A DNA stretch of 16,485 nucleotides. Source: Nitrospiria bacterium. GTDB taxonomy: Bacteria > Nitrospirota > Nitrospiria > Nitrospirales > UBA8639. Below, piece by piece: positions 1-7,491 of the stretch. Each line of letters opens with the position of its first letter. Position 1 is the first letter of the stretch. The stretch covers positions 1-16,485 of the forward strand of contig JAUIKP010000018.1 in the NCBI GenBank assembly GCA_030430725.1, in the 5' to 3' direction. Both the position numbers and the translations under genes were made by a program. The notes beneath the pieces are model-generated. The model made no database searches and had not been told where the DNA came from. It was given only the letters and a program-made list of their open reading frames with translations.

Positions 1-307
1 CGAAACGCATCTTTGAGAAAATTTCGTAACGGATTAGCTGTAGGATTGAGGGCTCAGATGGTCGTTCGTCATGTATGAAGCAGGATTCGCTCGCTCAACG
101 TATTTCAGTCTCTGATATTACAATATAGCGGGATCTCCCCTCCTTTTTGAAGCAAAATCCCATGACAGTCAATACAAAAGTTTTCTACCCTAATATGACA
201 ATAAATGTTATGACGACATTTGTGGTGGCTCGGTTTTCCGGTTTGGGGGCAATAAAGTAGTAGTGCCCCCATTTTCCAGGATTATAGGAACCTTCACCCA
301 TTCAACA
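1..307. other. Gene-free left edge, downstream of htrA
   Basis: I see no supported gene here on either strand. The only structure of note is an inverted repeat, GGGGGCA (245-251) and TGCCCCC (264-270), with a 12-nt loop. It lies just past the end of htrA and could act as its terminator, but no clear T-run follows it on the minus strand. A GGAGGGG box on the minus strand near 136-145 has no start codon at a usable distance. Confidence 0.5.
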
Positions 308-1843
308 TTAGGGGATAACCGAGAGAAAGATCGTGCTCCGTCCTCGTTGGATCAGCAGCAAAATTCTATCTTTAGATCCGATTTTCCCTGTTAACCGTTG
401 AAAGTCATCCGCGTTGTTGACGGCCTCACGGTTGATCTCAAGAATAATGTCCCCTTCCCGTATGCCCGCCCGGGTGGCGGCACTTCCCGGCTCAACATTT
501 GTCACTTTCACGCCCCGTTCCCCTCTGGACATGGATTCCACGGCGATCCCCGCTAACGCATGATTTCCCCTCAATTCCCCTGTCGAGGCGAGTGCCCTGA
601 GATCTTTGGGCATTTCCGAAAGGGTCACGTCTATTTCACGAGAGGTTCCATCCCGGAGGACCTGTATTTTTACTGGAGAATTGGGCACACTTTCTGCCAC
701 CAAAGATCGGAGATGCCGGGTGTCGGCCACGGTCTGCGAATCATATATTCGAATGATATCTCCTCGTTGGATTCCTGCCTTTTTCGCAGGGCTGTCTTCC
801 ATTACTTCGCTGACTAAGGCTCCCTGCGTATCAGGGGTGTCAAATTGGGCTTGGAGGTCCGGAGTGAGGTCCTGAATCGAGACGCCCAGCCAACCTCGGA
901 CCACCTTTCCATGTTCTATAAGGCTGGCTTGAATAGACTTGGCCATGTTGCTGGGAATGGCAAACCCAATGCCCATATATCCTCCCGACCGGCTAAATAT
1001 GGCCGTATTAATTCCGATCAACTCGCCCTGGAGATTTACTAAGGCCCCACCAGAATTGCCGGGATTAATTGCTGCATCGGTTTGAATAAAGTCTTCATAA
1101 TCGACAATCCCCACATTGGCCCGACCCACTGCACTGACAATCCCCATGGTCACGGTCTGGCTTAACCCAAATGGATTCCCAACGGCCATCACAATTTCAC
1201 CGACCTGCAATTGGCGGGAATCTCCCCATGACAAGACAGGCAGATCCTTGGCATCTATTTTGAGCAAAGCCAGATCCGTTTTAGGATCAGTCCCGATAAC
1301 CTCGGCTGGAAAGGTTCGTTTGTCGGATAATAGCACTTGAATGGCCTCACTATTTTCAATCACATGATTATTCGTGATGATATACCCATCCTCACTGACG
1401 ATGACTCCGGAACCTCCTCCTTCCTGGCGAGGGGAGGGAGGAGGTTCGAACCGTCGCTCAAATTCATCTCCAAAAAATCGACGAAAAAAGGGATCATCAA
1501 AAAATGGTGATCGCAACGATTCCGGGGTTTTGGCGGTGCCGGTTGTGGAAATGTTGACCACAGCGGGACGCGCCAATTTGGCCACCTCAATCAGGTTGGT
1601 GCTTTGAGTCTGGGCATCTTGTTGCTCAAAGGAAAGTCCACCCGTCAGCACGGGATGTGTTGAGGAATCTGAAACGGGCGTAGCGGTAACCTTCCATTGT
1701 GGTGAGAGTCCTGGCAGGAAACGTGACTCCCCGGCGATTCCCAAACCCAAACATATGCCAGCGATCAGCAGCGCTATGCCAATGAAGGTGAAAATGGCTA
1801 TTCGCCGTCCATTCCATCTTTGACTTAGTTGGGATTGACTCAT
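308..1843 (-). CDS. degP: Do/HtrA-family periplasmic serine protease with two PDZ domains
   Basis: This is a trypsin-like protease and chaperone that degrades misfolded envelope proteins. A hydrophobic segment at about residues 15-38 is a signal peptide or membrane anchor. A phenylalanine-rich linker (about 114-130, with FFDDPFFRRFFGDEF) is typical of DegP/DegQ LA-loop regions. The catalytic triad is visible as H161 (TNNHV), D191 (TDLALL) and S265 (GNSGGAL). Two PDZ domains follow, at about 318-411 and 430-510; the carboxylate-binding loops are GWLGV and LAGIA. The length of about 512 aa is normal for the family. Residue numbers count from the upstream ATG at 1846. The second ATG, at 1843, is preferred because GAGG (1851-1854) lies 7 nt from it but only 4 nt from 1846. 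No RseP or RpoE partner is nearby. The family call is firm; DegP versus DegQ cannot be separated from sequence alone. Confidence 0.95.
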   Translation of the reverse strand: MSQSQLSQRWNGRRIAIFTFIGIALLIAGICLGLGIAGESRFLPGLSPQWKVTATPVSDSSTHPVLTGGLSFEQQDAQTQSTNLIEVAKLARPAVVNISTTGTAKTPESLRSPFFDDPFFRRFFGDEFERRFEPPPSPRQEGGGSGVIVSEDGYIITNNHVIENSEAIQVLLSDKRTFPAEVIGTDPKTDLALLKIDAKDLPVLSWGDSRQLQVGEIVMAVGNPFGLSQTVTMGIVSAVGRANVGIVDYEDFIQTDAAINPGNSGGALVNLQGELIGINTAIFSRSGGYMGIGFAIPSNMAKSIQASLIEHGKVVRGWLGVSIQDLTPDLQAQFDTPDTQGALVSEVMEDSPAKKAGIQRGDIIRIYDSQTVADTRHLRSLVAESVPNSPVKIQVLRDGTSREIDVTLSEMPKDLRALASTGELRGNHALAGIAVESMSRGERGVKVTNVEPGSAATRAGIREGDIILEINREAVNNADDFQRLTGKIGSKDRILLLIQRGRSTIFLSVIP

Positions 1844-1974
1844 CATTGGACCTCACGAAGTAGATTCAATTCTATAAAATGAATTTTCATACAATCAGAC
1901 TGGTTTCACAGCAAGAACAACCAAGCCTTAAGGCTCCGCACTATTCAATTGTTTGTGTCCGTTTCCCGGAGGGT

Positions 1975-2064
1975 TCATTCAATAAATCCAATGAACCATT
2001 TCAGAATCAGCGCGTCGATAAATATGATGACTCCAATACACCCAATGATAAGCAATTCGAACAT
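1975..2064 (-). CDS. 29-aa single-span membrane microprotein
   Basis: This very short ORF is nearly all hydrophobic (MFELLIIGCIGVIIFIDALI, then LKWFIGFIE), consistent with one transmembrane helix of about 20 residues, an aspartate within it and an amphipathic end. A strong Shine-Dalgarno AGGAGG lies 6 nt before the ATG on the minus strand, and the stop is TGA. A longer 70-aa reading starting at 2187 exists in the same frame, but it has no ribosome binding site and adds non-hydrophobic residues, so the short form is preferred. The gene lies 130 nt upstream of the htrA start on the same strand, so cotranscription is possible. I do not recognise the family. Proteins of this size often act as subunits or regulators of larger membrane complexes, but nothing here identifies a partner. 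Confidence 0.6.
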   Translation of the reverse strand: MFELLIIGCIGVIIFIDALILKWFIGFIE

Positions 2065-2973
2065 GGGGCACCTCCTGTCATGTCCCGCATAGGGGGTCGA
2101 GTCAATAGGATGCCGGATGCCACGCTGATGAACCGGTAAAACGTTCCTGAATATTTCTGAAATAAGACCAATCAATCCTGGAGTCAAGAGGCCGACGGGA
2201 CGGGAATCCCGTTACTCGGGAATGTTCTTGATCCGATATATGGCTTCAAGGGAAATTGAATGGAAAGCTTATGAGGAGATTGTCGAAATTCCTCATAGAG
2301 GATGGATTATGAAGATATGCCGTCTTAAGGCGCCAAGACTGGAAGGCCGTGAGGGATTTTGACTTTCACCCTTTTCGGAATCATTGTCGAGTATGAGGAT
2401 GTTTCATGGAAATGGCGCTCAATGGCTCAGACGGGTGAATTTATCGAAACCAGTTGTTAGGCTTCCAGTTTCTCGAAGTCCAAAATTTGAAGACTGATGC
2501 TCTACACGGAGAAAAAATGTGAGGTCTCAAGCACCGACAAATACGTGCGTTGTGCGATCTCTGAAGTTGCAGCTGAAATAGAAAAAGTATTCTGCCTCAT
2601 CCAACACCAGAGCGGAGGGAAATTTCATCCACCGGCTCATCACATTGATTTTGCTCCGTATGGAGATGACGAAAAATTTTAAAGAAAAATGGGTAGCTAA
2701 CGCCCATGCAATGCATGAATTCCTATTCAATGGGATTGACTGAGTCTGACGGGAAACACCTTCTTGAAATTATCTTTTGCTCCGGCTTCTTTGTTCTTTC
2801 TATACTCTCTTATGAGAATTCTGAGAAAATATTTGTACCAATGTGAATTGGTAGAAGAAATTGCGAGGATCCCTATCACTGGTCAGATGTGGCGACGAGA
2901 GAGCATACGGATTAACTGTGGAAAAGAGGCGTGATGTTGCCTGAACCATTCTTGAGAAAGTGGTCGTGAACCG
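2065..2973. other. 909-nt gene-poor region upstream of nhaR
   Basis: No ORF here has both a ribosome binding site and protein-like composition. Short ORFs at 2497-2682 (plus) and 2527-2730 (minus) overlap each other and match nothing I recognise. Two small inverted repeats are visible: ACGGG-AAT-CCCGT (2200-2212), and ATGAGGA (2271-2277) with TCCTCAT (2290-2296). A possible promoter for nhaR lies at 2777-2806. The rest appears to be untranslated or decayed sequence. Confidence 0.5.
2777..2806 (+). promoter_or_regulatory. Possible sigma-70 promoter for nhaR
   Basis: TTGCTC (2777-2782) and TATACT (2801-2806) are separated by 18 nt, a reasonable -35/-10 pair. They lie about 170 nt before the nhaR start. 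LysR-type regulators often bind their own upstream region, but no operator could be assigned. This is a prediction from sequence pattern only. Confidence 0.3.
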
Positions 2974-3918
2974 ATGGATTGGCTAAATTATCACCACCTT
3001 CTGTATTTTTGGGAAGTCGCTCGAAAGGGGAGCATCAAAGAGGCCTGCGAAGAACTGCACGTCACGCAGCCTACGATCAGCAGCCAACTGCAAGCATTGG
3101 AAGAGTCACTGGGGCAACAACTCTTTATTCGACGGCCGCGTCGCCTCCTTCTCACGGAAGCCGGTCGACTGGTGTTTCGCTATGCCGATGAAATTTTCTC
3201 GCTGGGTCGCGAGATGACTCAGGCACTGAGCGGGCAACCGCCTGATCGTCCGATTCGGCTCATGGTGGGCGTGATAGACTCCCTGCCCAAAATGGTGGTC
3301 TATGAACTCCTGGCCTCGGCTCTCAAGTTAGAACGTCCGACTCAGATTGTTTGCGAAGAAGGAAAGCTTGATCGCCTCCTGGCGGATTTAGTCATTCATA
3401 AACTTGATGTGGTTCTGGCCGATACCCCGATTCCCCCGACCCTTCGTGTTCACGCCTACAATCATCTGCTTGGGGAGTCCGGCGTGTGTTTTTTTGCGAC
3501 GTCAGATTTGGCCAAGGTTTATCGAACGGACTATCCGAAGTCCTTAAATTCAGCACCGTTCTTATTACCCAAAGCCAATACCGTCCTTCGCCAAGATATA
3601 GAAAGTTGGTTTGCTCTTCATGATATTCATCCTCACCTGGTGGGAGAGTTTGACGATAGTGCGATGCAAAAGGCCTTTGGACAAGCAGGAAAGGGGATTT
3701 TCCCCGGTTCCTCAATCATGAAGGCAGAAATTTGTCGCCAATACCAGGTGGAGGTCGTGGGAAAGGCGGGTCACGTCAAGCAACGATTCTATGCGCATAC
3801 AGTCGATCGACGGATTAAGCACCCGTCAGTGCTGGCAATTTCAGAATTCGCCAAACAAAGAACCTTTCGATTGGCTGGAAAATATGGGAATGACGAGAGA
3901 GGGCCGGACAAACCCTAA
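2974..3918 (+). CDS. nhaR: LysR-family transcriptional regulator, NhaR type
   Basis: The 314-aa protein has an N-terminal winged helix-turn-helix (residues about 5-64; recognition-helix region TQPTISSQLQALEE) and a LysR effector domain from about 92 to 290. Its opening (NYHHLLYFWEVARKGS), the segment RYADEIFSLGREM and the GEFDDSAMQKAFG motif all follow the E. coli NhaR pattern, rather than that of general LysR proteins. In E. coli, NhaR activates the Na+/H+ antiporter gene nhaA in response to sodium. Here no antiporter gene is adjacent, so the regulon is unknown. The start at 2974 has only a weak ribosome binding site, but no better in-frame start is visible upstream. The C-terminal tail after about 300 is basic and polar and may be disordered. 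It is convergent with the 43-aa membrane protein gene downstream. Confidence 0.85.
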   Translation: MDWLNYHHLLYFWEVARKGSIKEACEELHVTQPTISSQLQALEESLGQQLFIRRPRRLLLTEAGRLVFRYADEIFSLGREMTQALSGQPPDRPIRLMVGVIDSLPKMVVYELLASALKLERPTQIVCEEGKLDRLLADLVIHKLDVVLADTPIPPTLRVHAYNHLLGESGVCFFATSDLAKVYRTDYPKSLNSAPFLLPKANTVLRQDIESWFALHDIHPHLVGEFDDSAMQKAFGQAGKGIFPGSSIMKAEICRQYQVEVVGKAGHVKQRFYAHTVDRRIKHPSVLAISEFAKQRTFRLAGKYGNDERGPDKP

Positions 3919-4007
3919 AAACTATTTTTGTGGAGATGACGTTATCCACTTCTTCCAAGAGAAAAGCTCCGCTCCCAACATGAGGTCCGGCTCCCTCTCT
4001 CATCCGA

Positions 4008-4139
4008 TTACGCCACTTTTCTCTTTGTATGAAGGGAGCCGGGTTTTTGGTCGATATCCTCCTTGAAGGAAGCCCAAATGGCGGCACCCCACATCAGAAA
4101 CATGAGCGTCAGCATCGCGATGATTGCTTCTCCTAACAT
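4008..4139 (-). CDS. 43-aa single-span membrane protein
   Basis: This short gene is read directly from the sequence. It starts at an ATG (4137-4139) preceded by AAAGGAGG with a 6-nt gap from the GGAGG core, and it ends in TAA. The first ~23 residues (MLGEAIIAMLTLMFLMWGAA, then IWA) form a transmembrane helix rich in Met and Leu. The tail (SFKEDIDQKPGSLHTKRKVA) is polar and basic, so an N-out, C-in topology is likely by the positive-inside rule. An in-frame ATG two codons upstream lies within the ribosome binding site and is less likely. The gene is convergent with nhaR (90 nt apart). The shape resembles small assembly or accessory subunits of membrane enzymes, but I do not recognise a family and assign no function. 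Confidence 0.65.
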   Translation of the reverse strand: MLGEAIIAMLTLMFLMWGAAIWASFKEDIDQKPGSLHTKRKVA

Positions 4140-4293
4140 GCTCATCCTCCTTTCGATTTCCTCATGATTTTAACTGCTCCTGTTTGATGAATAGCTCTTT
4201 CTCAGGTTTTTTCAATCAGTTTTCCATACTCTTTGTAACGAAAGTCTTTTGCTCATAAACCCTTTTCAGACTGTTCACTTCATCACGGTTGAT

Positions 4294-4749
4294 TCACGAT
4301 GGACTCTCACTGTGCGAGCGTGAGCGAGAGGTATCGTTCATCGTAGTCGTGTCTTCCGAATCAGCGGCACTCTCTTGAGGCACGTCTTCTTGTGCCGCTA
4401 ACCGTGAGGCTTCCTCACGATGCCATGCCACTTGTTCCCGAAGGGAACTTGCCTTTTGAACAGTTGTCCCAATAATCCTCTTGAGACTATCCCTTAGAAA
4501 TCCCTTGGTATCCAGGTAGGGCTTCTTCTCATACCTGGCGACTTTTTGAGTTAATTCCCTCACTTTGGCTCCTAAGTCTGCCACCTCTTGTTCGAGTTTT
4601 TGGGCCTGGGTCAGGTGAAATTCGGCTGAATTGATTGACAATTCTATCGGCTCAACCTGAAACGCAGGTTTCGTCGTGTCAGCAGACGTATTACCCACTG
4701 CTCCAACCATGAAGACCAATGTTGCGAATAACATCATCATGTTCTTCAT
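4294..4749 (-). CDS. Exported coiled-coil protein of unknown function
   Basis: The 151-aa product begins with a signal peptide (MKNMMMLFATLVFMVGAVGN, then TSA before DTTK), giving a likely cleavage near residue 23. Residues about 40-75 have a heptad pattern (AQKLEQEVADLGAKVRELTQ), so a coiled coil is expected. A second helical segment (about 85-118) contains SSLREQVAWHREEASRLAAQ. The tail is acidic and then Ser/Arg-rich (DTSRSRSHSESPS) and probably disordered. The ATG at 4749 is chosen because GGAGG (4757-4761) lies 7 nt upstream and a signal peptide follows directly. A longer 287-aa reading from 5157 runs through non-protein-like sequence. I do not recognise the family. A periplasmic structural or stress role is possible given hsp20 upstream on the same strand, but that is inference. 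Confidence 0.75.
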   Translation of the reverse strand: MKNMMMLFATLVFMVGAVGNTSADTTKPAFQVEPIELSINSAEFHLTQAQKLEQEVADLGAKVRELTQKVARYEKKPYLDTKGFLRDSLKRIIGTTVQKASSLREQVAWHREEASRLAAQEDVPQESAADSEDTTTMNDTSRSRSHSESPS

Positions 4750-5191
4750 CGTATGGCCTCCTTCCTTTGAGTTAGAGATCTGAATGTTCACTGTCATTTC
4801 CTCTGCTACGTTGTCTTGCATCATTGGTTCGACCGCACAGTTGTCTTTCTTCCCATAAGACAAGATAAGTCTTAAAATGCATAGAGACAAATTGAAAAAA
4901 CTTTTAATTAGAATCGAAAAATTCAATCCATGCTTTCTAGTTTTGGCCGTGTAAATCCTACGGCAATACACGGAAAAACTTCTTCTGGAATTACGGAAAA
5001 ACGGGAGACATTGAAATGTCAGGTGGCACTGAACGACATCGAGTGGGCCATACATCTGAAGAGGGGATCGTGCAAAAATGCCCGTTGATGCCGGAAGAGG
5101 AATGACCAGGGGAAACCATTGTTTGCGATGTCCGGCAGTGGGTGTAGTTCTGCCCACTGCCGGACCACAAACTGAATCAGGGTGGAAAGCC
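4750..5191. other. 442-nt spacer between hsp20 and the coiled-coil gene
   Basis: No independent gene is supported here. On the minus strand it is either a long 5' leader of the coiled-coil gene or an intergenic region with its own promoter. It is AT-rich at about 4860-4960 and contains the large hairpin at 5121-5172. No riboswitch or known RNA fold was recognised by eye. Confidence 0.4.
5121..5172. repeat. Long near-perfect hairpin downstream of hsp20
   Basis: The arms GTCCGGCAGTGGG (5130-5142) and CCCACTGCCGGAC (5153-5165) match over 13 bp around a 10-nt loop. Outer arms GTTTG (5121-5125) and CAAAC (5168-5172) extend the stem across a small internal bulge. It begins 20 nt past the hsp20 stop. 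It lacks a T-run on either strand, so it is not a classical intrinsic terminator. It may stabilise the 3' end of the hsp20 mRNA, attenuate read-through, or be a dispersed REP-like palindrome. Confidence 0.7.
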
Positions 5192-5728
5192 TTACGTTAT
5201 AGCAATTTTTCGTACAGCCGGTTTTGCGGCGGGATCTTTCGCGATCGTGATGGTCAAAACGCCATTCTTAAATTTTGCCTCAACATTATTTTCATCCGCA
5301 TCCGTTGGAAGAGACAGCATCCGTTGAAACGAACCGTACGAACGTTCGATCCGATGATAGTGTTTATTCCTGTCTTCTTGTTCAGATCGCTTTTCGCCTT
5401 GAATCATCAGGGTGCCATCCGCGAGCGTCAGATGAATGTCCTTCTCAGCAACGCCTGGCACTTCCAACGTGATGATGTACTCTTTATCTCCTTCCCCAAT
5501 ATCCACCTGAGGTAGAATCAAACCATTTTCCCGACTCCCGTTTTCCCTTCCTCCCGCCCATAGAGGGAATCCTTGGAAAACGTTGTCAAACAGTTGGTCG
5601 AGGTCGCGATGGAACCGAGCCAGAGGATGGTCGATCGACCTGGATACGTTTTGACTTCGCGCTGATTGAGAGTGTTCTTCTTCTTTTTTGAACCAATTCC
5701 ATGGAGTAAGAAGGTTTTTGAGTTCCAT
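5192..5728 (-). CDS. hsp20: Small heat-shock protein, Hsp20/alpha-crystallin family
   Basis: This ATP-independent holdase binds unfolding proteins in the cytoplasm. The 178-aa protein has a variable N-terminal arm (1-69), including an RDLDQLFDNVFQGFP-type segment. An alpha-crystallin domain spans about 70-165, from LPQVDIGEGDKEYIITLEVP to the signature NGVLTITIAK. A C-terminal I-x-I anchor (KIAIT) mediates oligomer assembly. The length is normal for the bacterial class. The ATG at 5728 is supported by AGGAGG with a 9-nt gap from the GGAGG core. No CIRCE element was seen upstream; a partial palindrome at 5849-5869 overlaps a weak promoter candidate. The 3' end is followed by a long hairpin. 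Confidence 0.93.
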   Translation of the reverse strand: MELKNLLTPWNWFKKEEEHSQSARSQNVSRSIDHPLARFHRDLDQLFDNVFQGFPLWAGGRENGSRENGLILPQVDIGEGDKEYIITLEVPGVAEKDIHLTLADGTLMIQGEKRSEQEDRNKHYHRIERSYGSFQRMLSLPTDADENNVEAKFKNGVLTITIAKDPAAKPAVRKIAIT

Positions 5729-5848
5729 AATTCATGTCCTCCTTTCGTCTAAACGAATTTCATGAAAGATGTTTCTTAACTGCCATGCCGGTTATAACCA
5801 CACGGTGAAATATTGAGGCACGGCCATCTGTTATGTGTTCAGTACCAC

Positions 5849-5882
5849 TAGCTTATACATATAGAGCTAATTCATCTTTCAA
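5849..5882 (-). promoter_or_regulatory. Weak promoter candidate with inverted repeat upstream of hsp20
   Basis: Read on the minus strand, TTGAAA (5877-5882) and TATAAG (5852-5857) form a -35/-10 pair, but with a long 19-nt spacer. An inverted repeat, TAGCT (5849-5853) with AGCTA (5865-5869), surrounds the -10 region, and inner TATA blocks partly pair. A repressor site there would regulate hsp20. No sigma-32 type -10 (CCCCAT) was found. Speculative. Confidence 0.25.
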
Positions 5883-5962
5883 CAAAGTCAAGTCTTTGGG
5901 CGGGGGTGGGATGTCAGGACCACCAAGTCCGGTAGGGCATAGAATGCACTATTTTATCTCTC

Positions 5963-5990
5963 TTGACTTTTTGGGACCCGAGATTATTTA
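5963..5990 (+). promoter_or_regulatory. Sigma-70-like promoter for the 55-aa membrane protein gene
   Basis: TTGACT (5963-5968) and TATTTA (5985-5990) are spaced by 16 nt and are followed by an A-rich stretch. The start codon of the next gene lies 53 nt downstream of the -10 box. The consensus match is good at -35 and moderate at -10. Confidence 0.45.
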
Positions 5991-6043
5991 AAAAACAACC
6001 ATAAGAAATGATTGACATGTTCCCATGAAAGGAGGTGAATGTT

Positions 6044-6211
6044 ATGGGTGGTATTATTGAAGGCGTGCTGGCCATTATGGGACTAACGGCGGGAGTGCTC
6101 GTAGCCCTCACGGCTTTGTTAGTTGGAGATGCTCCAAGCTCATCGAAGCTGGATGGGTCTTGCCGACACTCCCGTACCATTCTCCCCAGTGATGAGCGGG
6201 TTGCTGCTTAA
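6044..6211 (+). CDS. 55-aa small membrane protein
   Basis: The ATG follows AAAGGAGGTG with an 8-nt gap from GGAGG, an excellent ribosome binding site. The product starts MGGIIEGVLAIMGLTAGVLV, with one transmembrane helix (about residues 8-28). A polar tail follows (DAPSSSKLDGSCRHSRTILP, then SDERVAA), which carries one cysteine. A promoter candidate lies upstream and an intrinsic terminator starts 12 nt after the stop, so it may form its own transcription unit. I do not recognise the family. The initiation signals and the helix followed by a charged tail make it a credible gene despite its size. Confidence 0.6.
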   Translation: MGGIIEGVLAIMGLTAGVLVALTALLVGDAPSSSKLDGSCRHSRTILPSDERVAA

Positions 6212-6222
6212 CGCGGATTTTC

Positions 6223-6257
6223 AGGCCCGCTTATTTGCGGGCCTTAATTGATTTTTT
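6223..6257 (+). terminator. Intrinsic terminator after the 55-aa gene
   Basis: An 8-bp perfect GC-rich stem, AGGCCCGC (6223-6230) with GCGGGCCT (6237-6244), has a 6-nt loop and is followed by a T-run (6252-6257). It lies about 50 nt before the next start codon, so some read-through into the following gene is possible. Confidence 0.75.
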
Positions 6258-6307
6258 CCCTCGCTTCTGTTCCTGCTTCGGCCAAGAGAGAAAGGAGGAT
6301 GTCAATT

Positions 6308-6625
6308 ATGAAAAAATTTATCGTTGTTGCAACAGTCGTGATAAATCTGGTGTTGATCGGGTCACTGGCATTTGGAAATCCCGGTCTACTTCCGAAGCAT
6401 CCGGGCTATCCCATGGGTGATTTCAAAGACCCCGTTTTAGGCCTGCCGACGGCGAATGACCCGGGAGAGAGCCCACCATCACTTGAAGAGTCATTGAAAC
6501 AAGCCGCAGCGTTTCATGATGCTCATGCCATCAACCCCATGAATGAAACTCGACCAAATATCGTGTATGACGTGCAGAAGACTGTCCCTACGCAATCTGG
6601 TAACATTGATAAGAGCAAAAAGTGA
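6308..6625 (+). CDS. Exported small protein of unknown function
   Basis: The 105-aa product begins with a signal peptide (MKKFIVVATVVINLVLIGSL, then AFG before NPG). The mature part is rich in Pro, Gly and Asp, including the segments LLPKHPGYPMGDFKDPVLG and PTANDPGESPPS, and it ends in a lysine-rich tail. No cysteine or obvious catalytic motif is present. The ATG at 6308 is preferred: AGGAGG (6293-6298) lies 9 nt upstream and the signal peptide starts directly. An ATG at 6299 overlaps that ribosome binding site, and a reading from 6248 lacks one. It follows the 55-aa membrane gene on the same strand and has its own terminator. I do not recognise a characterised family; a periplasmic or outer-surface location is expected. 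Confidence 0.7.
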   Translation: MKKFIVVATVVINLVLIGSLAFGNPGLLPKHPGYPMGDFKDPVLGLPTANDPGESPPSLEESLKQAAAFHDAHAINPMNETRPNIVYDVQKTVPTQSGNIDKSKK

Positions 6626-6686
6626 ATGGCGGTATGACGAGTGCCCATGTCACCATCAAGCTGGAGTCAGGAATAGGGGTATTGAA

Positions 6687-6715
6687 AGAGGGGATCATTT
6701 GATCCCCTCTTTTTA
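6687..6715 (+). terminator. Intrinsic terminator after the exported small protein
   Basis: A perfect 10-bp stem, AGAGGGGATC (6687-6696) with GATCCCCTCT (6701-6710), has a 4-nt loop and runs into TTTTATT. This is a strong rho-independent terminator for the plus-strand transcript. It also separates it from the convergent minus-strand gene pair. Confidence 0.88.
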
Positions 6716-6785
6716 TTAGGGATGGTCGAAAGTCATGAAAAGCTGAAAGATTTCCGTTGGCTAGGGCATACGTTTCAACCGCCGG

Positions 6786-7472
6786 CTAAGGGGTCAGAAA
6801 TGCCCGGCGAATGGCCACCAGAAATTCATTAATACGTGGTAAATCGGGTTCATTCCGGCATACGGGAATTAATTGCTGCGCCTGCGTGGTAAGTTCCTCT
6901 CCCCAATCAATCACATCTCCTAACCGGTATTGTCCATTTTTGATGTGAGTCAGTCGTTCCCCTGCCGACGTGTCGGCGATGCGGGTCTGGAAGCGGCCTG
7001 AATTGAGCAATTCACACAGATTGTAGAGAACACGGATATAGGCGGCTGCATACTTTGCCGGACGTCCATCCTTCTTATCCAGCAATTTGGTGCGTTGATT
7101 GTTGGCATAGTTGGTAAAGGCCTCAAAGGCTTTTTGAGGCGACCAAAGCGCCGGCAACAGCGAGCGCAGTTGTTCTCCCCATGCATCAGCTGTGATGACG
7201 GGGGCCAGCAACGTCTCAAGAATAAGCGGATGGGCCTGGGTCCCCAGCAGAAGAAATTGTCCGACCTCCCAAGCCGTTTCATCACCATCACCTTTGGTCC
7301 ACTGCGAGCCGGGCAATTTAAATCCCAACTGGAACATCTCCTCCGTTGGAATGACATAGACCCGACGGTAATCCCGGTCGCTCTCGTCGGATGCCAAGCC
7401 ATGGGCATGGGAGCCTACGAGAACTTTGAGAAGAGTAGGTGTATGATTGTCTGGATGAGGATTCATGGTCAT
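6786..7472 (-). CDS. RlaP/YcgL-type nucleotidyltransferase (DNA polymerase beta superfamily)
   Basis: The 228-aa protein matches the COG3541/RlaP style of nucleotidyltransferase. The active-site motif is complete: G20-S21 in VGSHAHGLASDESDRDYR, with acidic pair D32 and D34. A third acidic residue may be E67 or E69, in the ETAWEVGQFLLL segment. The C-terminal half is helical, including KYAAAYIRVLYNLCELL, typical of this group. Relatives occur in RNA-repair gene clusters in some bacteria and phages, but their substrate is poorly defined. The gene starts 19 nt after the MgtC/DUF4010 gene on the same strand, so the two are probably cotranscribed. No RNA ligase or Hen1 gene is nearby. The start is uncertain: ATG at 7472 or 7466, neither with a strong ribosome binding site. 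Confidence 0.8.
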   Translation of the reverse strand: MTMNPHPDNHTPTLLKVLVGSHAHGLASDESDRDYRRVYVIPTEEMFQLGFKLPGSQWTKGDGDETAWEVGQFLLLGTQAHPLILETLLAPVITADAWGEQLRSLLPALWSPQKAFEAFTNYANNQRTKLLDKKDGRPAKYAAAYIRVLYNLCELLNSGRFQTRIADTSAGERLTHIKNGQYRLGDVIDWGEELTTQAQQLIPVCRNEPDLPRINEFLVAIRRAFLTP

Positions 7473-7491
7473 TCGTTTCGAATCAACATCG

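Noticed and set aside
2497..2730. Overlapping short ORFs on both strands upstream of nhaR
   Set aside because: Neither has a ribosome binding site, a recognisable motif or a membrane or signal segment; they overlap each other antisense.
5036..5090. Possible sigma-54 promoter upstream of the coiled-coil gene
   Set aside because: A TGGCAC-like box on the plus strand lacks the TTGC element, and a GGCATTTTTGC on the minus strand has the wrong GG to GC spacing.
4750..5157. N-terminal extension of the coiled-coil protein to 287 aa
   Set aside because: The extra sequence is not protein-like and has no ribosome binding site, whereas the ATG at 4749 has a strong one followed by a signal peptide.
5729..5930. 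CIRCE or sigma-32 control of hsp20
   Set aside because: Neither the CIRCE repeat (TTAGCACTC/GAGTGCTAA) nor a CCCCAT-type -10 was found.
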